This document shows positions 56,300 to 64,000 of a stretch of 64,000 bases of DNA, one piece after another. The notes beneath the pieces were generated by a model, which made no database searches, had not been told where the DNA came from, and saw only the letters and a list, made by a program, of their open reading frames with translations. The translations under genes were made by a program, and so were the position numbers. Each line of letters opens with the position of its first letter. The stretch's first letter is position 1. This stretch comes from Hofstenia miamia (Eukaryota > Xenacoelomorpha > Acoela). The stretch lies in the NCBI GenBank assembly GCA_004352715.1, contig SCFE01000002.1:1318530-1382529 (forward strand). The letters run 5' to 3'.

Positions 56300-56620
56300 A
56301 GTGTTGGGAAAAAATCCGATTTAAATTAAAAAAATCAAAAAAATCAAATTTTTTTATTCAAATCGGATTTTTTAATTTAAATTTCAATTTTAACCAGACA
56401 ATCTTCCAAGGTAGTAAATATTAGAAATCCTTTTGATACTACTATTTTTAAAATACAGTAATTTAATCAATTTTAAATATATTGAAAATAAAAAACATCC
56501 AAAACAACATTTCAGAGCTTGCTAATTCATTCGAAAATCATGGCAATGACTTCAAAAAATATGAATACACTACTTGTATCTCTTTTAGTGTACTTGATTT
56601 AAATCAGTGTATTTTCAATC
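56300..56620. repeat. Possible hAT MITE
   Basis: TAGTGTTGGGAAAAAATCCG at 56301 is like the end of a widespread hAT MITE type. It is followed by an AAATCGGATTTTTT inverted copy at about 56360 and TTGATTTAAATCAGTG near 56595. The second terminal end is not clear. Confidence 0.4.
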
Positions 56621-57229
56621 TTTTAGTGGTAGCTGCCTAGTTGGCAAAGGCTATAAGCTGTAGTTGCACGTACAACTGTAGAATACTAATTCAATACAGA
56701 CATGTATCCAGAAAATAATGATGAAAAGGCATGGCTATGATTATGAAGGGTACATATGGACTAATTACCTTGCCCGAGCCATCTAAGGCCAGCTGGGGTC
56801 TGAGGGCCTTGCCTTCTCAACAACCTTCTGTAGTTTCATTTGGGGTGCTCACAGTCACATTCTCATTAGTGTTCTGATGCCAAGGCAATTTTCTTGACTG
56901 TAGTCGGACGTTAAAAATAAAGTTTGACCTTAAGAAGCCGTAAGTCTTTGTAAGTAGCCGGCCGCTAGCCGTGATTTTTTTGCCGTCGGCGGCTCTTTTT
57001 AATACTACTAAGTGCAATACTGCAATTTTCAATGGCACGATTAAAACATAGTTCGAACAATAAAGGAAAACTGTAAAAGCGACAAATTTTAAAAACAAAA
57101 ATAGAACTACATTGTTCATGATAATGTTAAAAAAATAATCCTAGCCGGGATTTTTGTTGTAAAACAGCCGTGGTCACAGCCATGGCCGTAGAACACTAAT
57201 TCCCATTCGTTACTACTTGAATCATCATC
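56621..57229. other. Unassigned stretch
   Basis: Chance frames only. Confidence 0.5.
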
Positions 57230-57307
57230 ATTATTATTATTAAAATTATTACTATTATTAATATTATTATTATTATTATTATAATTATTATTATTATTAT
57301 TATTATT
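57230..57307. repeat. (ATT)n microsatellite, LINE 3' tail
   Basis: About 75 bases of ATT units with few interruptions. On the minus strand it is the AAT-rich 3' tail of the LINE whose coding end lies at 57357. Confidence 0.88.
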
Positions 57308-57356
57308 TAATTTCTTTTCACAGCTTCATGCTGGTATCCCTCTCAGCTCGGGGAAC

Positions 57357-57848
57357 TCACCAGTTCCCAGGGAGTCTGAGAGCTTTCCTCAGGACTCTAG
57401 CTGTTCCTAACAATGCTGCCTTCTGTGCTACTGCTCCTCCCCACTTTGGTACTCCCAACTCCTCCAAGTATCTCTTATGCTTCTTACTCACTGCTCCTAC
57501 AACTACCGGGACTACTTCAACTTTCTTTAACTTCCACAGCCTTTCTATTTCCTCTGCTAACTCTCTGTACTTGTCTATCTTCTCTTTCTCCTTGCTTTCT
57601 ACATTTCTGTCCTTTGGTACTGCTATGTCTATCACTGTTCCCAATCTTTTCTCTTTGTCTACCACTACTATGTCTGGCCTCCGTGCTTCTATCACTTTGC
57701 TGGTCTGTATGTTGAAGTCCCACAGTATCTTAACCTTCTCATTTTCTATGACTCCCTGTGGCTTGTGCTCATCCCACTTTTCTCCTGCTTTTAACCCATG
57801 CTGCCTGCTCAAGTACTGCTTATAGTACACCTTACTTGAGGTTCTTTG
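57357..57848 (-). mobile_element. LINE C-terminal restriction-like endonuclease domain
   Basis: The minus frame is open from a TAA at 57849-57851 to a TGA before 57357, about 163 codons, with no internal stop. It reads QYLSRQHGLKAGEKWDEHKP, then KILWDFNIQTSKVIEARRPD, IVVVDKEKRLGTVIDIAVPK, and VEVVPVVVGAVSKK, ending LLGTARVLRKALRLPGNW. I recognise the RPDIVVxDK ... VIDIAVPxD ... ARxLRKxL pattern as the C-terminal PD-(D/E)xK-like domain of LINE polyproteins common in marine invertebrates and fish. Asp of RPD and Asp of VIDIAVP are the candidate catalytic acids. The upstream reverse transcriptase is absent, so only this 3' part was kept, but it is unusually well preserved. Confidence 0.75.
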
Positions 57849-57889
57849 TTAGAAGAGCATCTCATATAGTTGGCGGTGTATAGTCAGCA

Positions 57890-58555
57890 ATGGTAAAAAG
57901 GCGTAGTTTGAGAAGGTTTAACATTATCAATGACGGTAGGAAACTGTTTATCATGATGTCCTGTATTTTGATTATTTAGATTGGGTTCCATAGCTATCCT
58001 AGGAGTTTTTAAAATGCTTCTCTTCTCTTCAATCACTTGTAAATTATTTAAATGGAACTTGATAGTTTGTACCTGTTGTTAGAGAGCATTGTTTTTGTAT
58101 TCCTGAGCAATCCGACGACCGTTGACTTGGATGTTTTGAGTGTTGGACTCATTTATTTGTTTCATTAAGTTTGCGTTATTTTTCATTAAATCAAGCCCCT
58201 CTCGGTTTGTATCTTCAATTTGATTTTGAATATTTTCATTCTGCTCCTCTAATTTCTCGTATTTGGTAGAGGTGTTAGTGTTCTTTTTCCATGTCATTGT
58301 AGCTTTGTAGTAGTTTGTTTATCCCTTTTTAGGGCACATACTTCATTACGAAGTGAGATGATTTCTTCATGGATTTGATCAAAGTGGCGGCAATTTTTGA
58401 TTATCCATGTTTTCTTTTAATTGGATTAATTCGCTTTCAAGAAAAGTGATTTTAATGATGAGTTGTTCCTTAGAAAGGGCGTCATGTGAGGTTAGTGGGG
58501 TTTGGCTAACTTTTTCGGGAGTTCCTTTAGATTTTTGTCTGCTAGTATTTTGCAT
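57890..58555 (-). pseudogene. Coiled-coil LINE ORF1-like remnant
   Basis: The minus strand starts with an ATG at 58555 (MQNTSRQKSKGTPEKVSQ). It continues through two frameshifts into heptad-rich helices: LIIKITFLESELIQLKEN, then HEEIISLRNEVCALKRDKQ, then KYEKLEEQNENIQNQIED and LMKQINESN, to KTPRIAMEPNLNNQ. The composition is a long coiled coil, as in LINE ORF1 proteins that multimerise on RNA. Its order and strand relative to 57357-57848 fit the 5' part of the same internally deleted LINE, but that link is inference. Confidence 0.5.
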
Positions 58556-59110
58556 TTTGATTTCTTCGAAATTAAAGGAGCTTCAACAGGTACAGCTTAA
58601 CTAGCAATAATTAACATTAGGTGTGGCTGATTAAGGTTTGCATTCATCTAAAAACTTTTTCTGGCTATTGATGGCAATGAAAGAGTGATAATCTCAACTG
58701 CATTTGCAATTGTAATAAGGTGCCATTTCTTCTCTAATAGAGTTCAGCATCTTTCTGCCGGTTATTTCGGAGCTTCCTCCGACAGAGGTATAGTAAATTA
58801 TGAAACAATACTTGCGCTCGGAGTCCTGTGGTGGATGCCATGTGGCATTGGTATGAAATCAGCGACCAGTCCTAATTCCCTATCATCCAAGGGATTCCTG
58901 TCGAAACATGGATTTACCGAAACTACAGTTTAATAATTAACTCCTCCTGCTATAGTACCGCTTCCTAATAAAAGCAAAAAGTAAACAGGAGATCATGGAA
59001 GGGAAGAGTGACCACACTCAGCCGACCTGAAACAGATAACCTGGTGCAAAGTCGCAGAAGGCTAGAGCCCTAATAGAGAAAAGGAAAAGAGAGGTCCTAA
59101 TATTCTTGAG
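58556..59110 (-). other. Possible LINE 5' untranslated region
   Basis: Less AT-rich sequence directly upstream (minus strand) of the coiled-coil remnant, without coding signal. Placement suggests a LINE 5' region. Confidence 0.3.
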
Positions 59111-60752
59111 TGCAGTGAGTGAAACATACGTGTTAAGTAAAAACCTAAGCTCACTGCGTTTCTCATCTCATGCAATTTAGGTGGTAGCAATAATAACAAT
59201 TTTAGTTAACGAATGAAATGCATAATGAATAAAAACACCTACCTAGCCCTAAGTTAAGGGTAGTGCTAGAGCTGTTGTATCACGTTTAGGCTACCGTTAA
59301 CTACGCAGAAGATTTTTAGAAAAGCATAATTTAGATTAAAGCAAAGTCAAAATAAAAACTGAAACGAGTTTATTGGAAAAAGGAAACAAAATGAATAAAT
59401 CACACCAATACATAGGAACAAGAACCGGTATCAAAAACATAATTACATGCTGTTGTAAATGTAAGTAAATACCCGACTGGTGCAATAATCGGTTTAGCTG
59501 CAATGGTTAAATTTACCGCGTTAAATTATCAATTATCAGAAATATTCAAACTAAAAATATATTGCACCGTTTCATATCGTCCACGGTTTTTAGAAAACTT
59601 TCAAGTTCTTGCCATAGAAAATATTCAGTAAATCAAGACGTCTGAAGCCCATTGAAGCAACAACTAACCTCAGCAATTTTTCTATTCTGTAGATAGACCA
59701 AATATGCATTGTTGACCTGCTTTATGGATAAAGTGACGATTTTTTGGTGCTACATTTGTTGTAACAGAGAATTCGTGAAATGCTGGACATACAAAAGAGT
59801 AACACGATTCTTTGTGATTTTGAAGAGTAATTGAAAGAGAAAAAAATTTTCTTTCCTGTGGCGCTTTCAGATTTTGAAGATAATTTATAATTTATGAGTT
59901 ATAATTATTTTGAGAAAAACCATCACTGATTTATAAACATTCCTAAAATGGTTAAGAAGCAAAAATTTGGCAATAAGGAGTGACTTGAAACTACGACACA
60001 AAAACTAATTTAACATAGACAAGAAAAGTTATAGTTTATGTCTTTTTGACTTACAACATAAGAAATTGTCAAGGAAAATTCAGGCCTTTTTATTAATGGT
60101 CGATGCTAAAGGGAAATTCCATCACCAATATTATAAAGAAAAAATTTCAAATATATTGGTGGGTGAACTTTTCAAAATTATAATTTAATTACTACTTCTA
60201 GCATGTTATAATGAAGATTTCTCATAGCATGCAGCCATGCATACCAAATATTTTTAGAAACCGTTGAAAAGTGCTAGTTTATATGTATACTATATATGTA
60301 TGTGTGTACTATTTAAAACATTAATATATAGGAATATAAGTAAAATACTTTTACATAATTATAGTATTTCTTTGGAAACAAATTCTCATTGTTAATTTTG
60401 GATTCATCGTTGAATTTCATTTTATTCTGCAAGATTTTCACTTCTGTCACTACTCTAGCATAAAGACAATCAATATAAAATTTTACAAAACATTTGCAAT
60501 AATAAAACTTTTATTTGATTTTGTCTTGATCTATTGATGCCAACTGCTCGTTAAATTGTAACTGCGTCAATCAATTCTTCTCTTATCTGTCCAAAAGAAG
60601 ATTTTAAAAAAGATCAGCATAAATAATTGTTTTAAATACAATGAATTGTAATTTTGATAAAGAACCTCATCAGCTGCCAATATTTCGCTTTGAAGGCTTT
60701 TTAAAACTAATTGAAACAGATGAAAATTGGGCATTGCATCATTTAAAGTAAA
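59111..60752. other. Unassigned stretch upstream of the secreted orphan
   Basis: AT-rich with no recognised element. It should include the promoter of the gene at 60753. Confidence 0.5.
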
Positions 60753-62612
60753 ATGTTCAGACTTCTTGCAAAGGTAATATTCTGTGAAATTTTTCTTTTA
60801 AATATAAGCAGCTCAAAATTAATGACAAAAAAAACTATTTCAAGTTCTCGAGATAAAATTAGCTTTTCCAAGTTTGCAAACTGTGCCAGTGATTCCTATA
60901 AATTTAAGCCTAATGAGATCTTTCATTGTCAATATGAGAGAAATCAAAAATATTATTACAAAGAGAATTTAGAGCTGAATGAACTCAAAATAGAAGAGCT
61001 TCAATTTAAAATTACTTCTGTTAGATTAACAAGTCGCTATTATTTTCAAATTTCCTTCATTTTACCAAGAAAATCCGATGTTTTATTTGACTATAATCTT
61101 CGATATGTTGGTGAAAATGATATACATTCTCAGAATTCAACTTTGTTCAAACCAATGCTTTATGCTTTACACAACAACATTACCATTCAGTTAGAATATA
61201 ATAAAAACAAGGTTTTTTACATTTCTGTTCAGGGGAAAATGCAATCAGAAAATCAATTTTCAAAATTTGAAAAATGCGCAAGAGAAGATTTAAAATTAGA
61301 TTATTACAGATTTCGTGTTCAGCAAAAAATCGTTAATGGAACATTTACTGGGTATATGAAATATTTTCCACTTAAATACATGATTGATTTTCACATGCCT
61401 TTTGCATCAAAAAGGCTTACCGTAGAACCAGGACACGAAGAATTCGAAACTTTGTCATTCGATGTTTCACGCAGTTACACTGGGCCAATTGCTTTCACTT
61501 ATTCTTACAATCTAAGCATATTCTGTGACTATGGAAACGAGAAGGGGACAATATTTCAATATACAAAAACGTATGACAAACCCTATAATCAGTATTTTGT
61601 AATATTTTGTTCTCCAAGTGACAATTTGTACAGAAGTGTTCCATACATTATAACCAATTGCCATCTAATGTTGTTTGTTAATTGGTTTTCTGAATTGGAT
61701 AAAGTCTGTTATTCAGAGATATATAAAACTATATACTTCATAGGTGGAGTCCTCGCACAATCAGAGTACATTGCGAGCTCGTTGAACGTCAGCTATTTCC
61801 AAATTCGCCCATCATGTGTATATTATGCTCTTCTCCACAAATATAAAATGTTTTGCTTCGCATTAGATACTGTAGTTCAGATTTCATTCAGAACAGATGA
61901 AATTATATTTTTTCAAAAAAGCTTCCCATTTTTCATTAATAACAGCGTAATATCTCTTGAAATAAATGCACTTAAAAGTGAATGCGATGACAAAATTCCT
62001 ATGCTATATATCTCAGGAGAAGTTGATATAAATTTTTGTGAAAACTATTCTGACGAATTTTTGTATTGCAACCCTCAAGCAAGTCAATCGTCTTTAGTTC
62101 TGCTACGAGTGGTGTTGGAAGAATTCCCGTGTACAAATGCTGTAAATTTTTCCTTGGTTGCTGATGTATTCACTTCTATGCTGGTTCTCAATAATCAAAC
62201 ACAATTCTGTGATGCCATTTATGAAGAAAATGGGAAATTCCTGTGCAAAATGATCGACACCTACTTTCGATTTTCAGAAAAAACTATAAATAGTTATATT
62301 ACATATAGTGAGATAGAGTCCTACGAGGTAAATGATGTTTCTCCATTGCTAAAGAGACCATTTACTGCTCGTGGAGATTTTAATGGCGACGGAGATAAAG
62401 ATTATTTTGAATTTAAAAGAGATGCCAATGGACAATATCGATTTATTCATAAAGTGTCCAGTGCATTCGGCCTCCTAACTTGGTATGCAGATCATTTTTT
62501 GTGTAATGATTTAACTACAATTCACGCTGTTCTTGATATAGATAAAGACGGTTATGATGACATTATTTGCACCCACTATGATGAAATTTATTTCATGTAC
62601 AGCCGATTCTAA
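60753..62612 (+). CDS. Secreted orphan protein with two C-terminal FG-GAP/VCBS-like calcium loops
   Basis: A 619-residue single-exon frame. Residues 1 to about 20 form a signal peptide. Most of the protein (about 25-535) is rich in aromatic residues, beta-prone and cysteine-containing, with many N-glycosylation sequons (for example NST 117-119, NGT 195-197, NLS 255-257); I recognise no family there. Near the C-terminus DFNGDGDKD (542-550) and DIDKDGYDD (595-603) are DxDxDG-type loops, as in the FG-GAP/VCBS repeats of integrin alpha chains and many extracellular proteins, where they bind calcium. Two loops about 53 residues apart would form only one or two blades, not a full propeller. There is no transmembrane segment. 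The intact frame, signal peptide and AATAAA signals at 62802 and 62819 support a host gene. Function unknown. Confidence 0.8.
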   Translation: MFRLLAKVIFCEIFLLNISSSKLMTKKTISSSRDKISFSKFANCASDSYKFKPNEIFHCQYERNQKYYYKENLELNELKIEELQFKITSVRLTSRYYFQISFILPRKSDVLFDYNLRYVGENDIHSQNSTLFKPMLYALHNNITIQLEYNKNKVFYISVQGKMQSENQFSKFEKCAREDLKLDYYRFRVQQKIVNGTFTGYMKYFPLKYMIDFHMPFASKRLTVEPGHEEFETLSFDVSRSYTGPIAFTYSYNLSIFCDYGNEKGTIFQYTKTYDKPYNQYFVIFCSPSDNLYRSVPYIITNCHLMLFVNWFSELDKVCYSEIYKTIYFIGGVLAQSEYIASSLNVSYFQIRPSCVYYALLHKYKMFCFALDTVVQISFRTDEIIFFQKSFPFFINNSVISLEINALKSECDDKIPMLYISGEVDINFCENYSDEFLYCNPQASQSSLVLLRVVLEEFPCTNAVNFSLVADVFTSMLVLNNQTQFCDAIYEENGKFLCKMIDTYFRFSEKTINSYITYSEIESYEVNDVSPLLKRPFTARGDFNGDGDKDYFEFKRDANGQYRFIHKVSSAFGLLTWYADHFLCNDLTTIHAVLDIDKDGYDDIICTHYDEIYFMYSRF

Positions 62613-62801
62613 CAACTCTTTTAAAAACAGAAGCCTTGAAAGACTAAGTTTGCTTTTCAATTTTAAACCTTTTACATTTGCATGATTAAGGGCTTATTGT
62701 AAATTCTATTCATTTAGCTTACATACTGTTTTGCAATGGATGGAACAAAATAATTTCTCATAGAAAATGTGATACAAAATGAAATGTTGCGGAATTAACA
62801 A

Positions 62802-62824
62802 AATAAATTATTAAAGCAAATAAA
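62802..62824 (+). other. Two polyadenylation hexamers
   Basis: AATAAA at 62802-62807 and 62819-62824, about 190 bases after the stop of the secreted protein gene. Confidence 0.55.
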
Positions 62825-64000
62825 TTCGCAATTCAAACTATGCAATATATAAAGTGCATTCATGAAAGCGGTTTTATTGTTTCTAATTATTTCTAAGAAG
62901 GACTTGATTTTGAAATGCAAATCTTGTTGTGTGTTTACTTCCGATATTAAACTATAAATACATCTATCTAAATCTAATGCAACAAGTTAAAATGAAATTA
63001 AGCAAACTATTTTCAATTTTATTAAGCAAAAAATATCTTGCGTACTTATCAGACAAAGTATTTCATAAAAGCTTTTTCATTAGAATTGGAAACCAATTGG
63101 GCATTATAATTTTGTTTGAATTGGTTAGACAGCAGAATTTGCAATTCATTGGAGTCCAATTTGATTGTCATTGGAATGCCTTTATTAAAATTTTTAAAAT
63201 GTCACAGCTATCTTTGTATGTTTTATGGTCACTTTGCCGAATACTGATATTTCATCAATTCATGGTCTGCTACAATAACACTGAATGCTATGATAAAGGT
63301 CAGAACGTAAAACAAATTCGAATATGTATATAACTGACAAGGTTTTCCATCACTTTAATGGCAGATTCAAATTGACGCGGGGAATGGGAATTCCAAATAA
63401 TATGCATTTAGCAAAATAAAATATTTTCTTCTTGCTCTGTTTTTTAGCTTCTAACTCAAATTGGTGGATCCTTCCCTTCACGTGAACCTCAAACATTTAA
63501 TATCTGAAGTTGACTTAACATACGATAGAAAATCTAATGGCTTTCCAAAATATTAGTTAAAATTTTTAAAATATTCAAAATTACCTATCTTGTATAATAT
63601 AGTTATTTCGCACCAAACTTTACTCTTAGGTTGCAAGCTTCTGTTTTTCAAAGAGGAGACCAAGTCTCCTCCATATGTTCAGATCATTAAATTGTTATTT
63701 GAAAAGATATGATGGACGATACCCTCACCAAATAGATCCGCATTCAGTTATCTATGTTCCACGTTCTTATATTCGTCAAAAAATTCAAAAGAACGAAGCA
63801 ATAAAAAGGTTATTTCATTGAATTTTGAAGCCCAACGAAATTATTCTCTTAATTTAATATATAAATCTTTCATGAAAATGATGGAATTTCAAATTATGAT
63901 AATATTGAAAAACAAACATATCAGGCATATATCGTTTGTATCTATTACTTAATTGATATGAAATGTGATCTACGCAAAGCTTTATTCTGAAATTGAATAA
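62825..64000. other. Unassigned 3' flank
   Basis: A 134-codon plus frame at 62929-63333 begins with TTG and has no motif; its first ATG leaves about 118 codons. No other feature recognised. Confidence 0.45.

Noticed and set aside
57328-57825. 165-codon plus frame rich in Ser, Leu and Thr
   Set aside because: Antisense of the LINE restriction-like endonuclease domain, which has clear homology on the minus strand.
62929-63333. 134-codon plus frame
   Set aside because: Begins at TTG, shows no domain or signal and lies in AT-rich flank; not supported as a gene.

Overview
The window is nuclear DNA of an invertebrate animal, strongly AT-rich, gene-poor and full of transposon debris. The evidence is an animal-type NF-YC histone-fold subunit, a Golgi-type sulfotransferase, LINE fragments with APE-type endonuclease or a restriction-like C-terminal domain, a Penelope-like remnant, DD34D mariners, hAT and pogo elements, (TA)n tracts and scaffold gaps. 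I cannot name the species or phylum.

Host genes. Five single-exon protein genes can be supported: an NF-YC transcription factor subunit (7047-7751, +); a small type I membrane protein with a paired-cysteine ectodomain and an acidic dileucine sorting signal (18808-19311, -); a three- or four-pass membrane protein (41401-42105, -); a type II membrane sulfotransferase (50378-51526, +); and a 619-residue secreted orphan ending in two calcium-loop motifs of FG-GAP/VCBS type (60753-62612, +). They are 10 kb or more apart, on both strands, with no sign of shared regulation. A possible exon or degenerate coding piece lies at 37980-38189 (-).

Layout. 1-2.1 kb: LINE endonuclease piece, then a complete-ended mariner (Mar-1). 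3.3-4.3 kb: foldback element with about 230-bp inverted arms around a minisatellite. 4.6-5.25 kb: LINE 3' end. 7.0-7.75 kb: NF-YC. 9.1-13 kb: Penelope, hAT and LINE remnants, plus a near-identical direct duplication bounded by single Ns. 12.8-16.6 kb: a LINE endonuclease domain interrupted by a 3.3-kb hAT element with an 8-bp target duplication. 17-27.6 kb: mostly unassigned. 27.6-31.2 kb: two LINEs in opposite orientation and a MITE. 31.3-40.6 kb: mariner pieces (Mar-3A, Mar-2A, Mar-3B) between large gaps. 43-49.3 kb: hAT fragments, an 82-bp minisatellite, a pogo-like deletion derivative and a decayed transposon-like coding remnant. 52-58.6 kb: a second copy of the Mar-2 block, LINE pieces and a LINE with a restriction-like endonuclease end. 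60.7-62.6 kb: the secreted orphan.

Assembly quality matters here. Three of the six multi-base gaps fall inside mariners, two inside (TA)n tracts, and two gaps are exactly 1000 N. The 2.4-kb contig between those two gaps is nearly identical to 52932-56158. Several apparent duplications may therefore be scaffolding or haplotype artefacts. I found no coherent new multi-gene system. The most interesting items are the foldback element, the nested hAT insertion, the split mariner at 31.3-40.6 kb and the orphan secreted protein.
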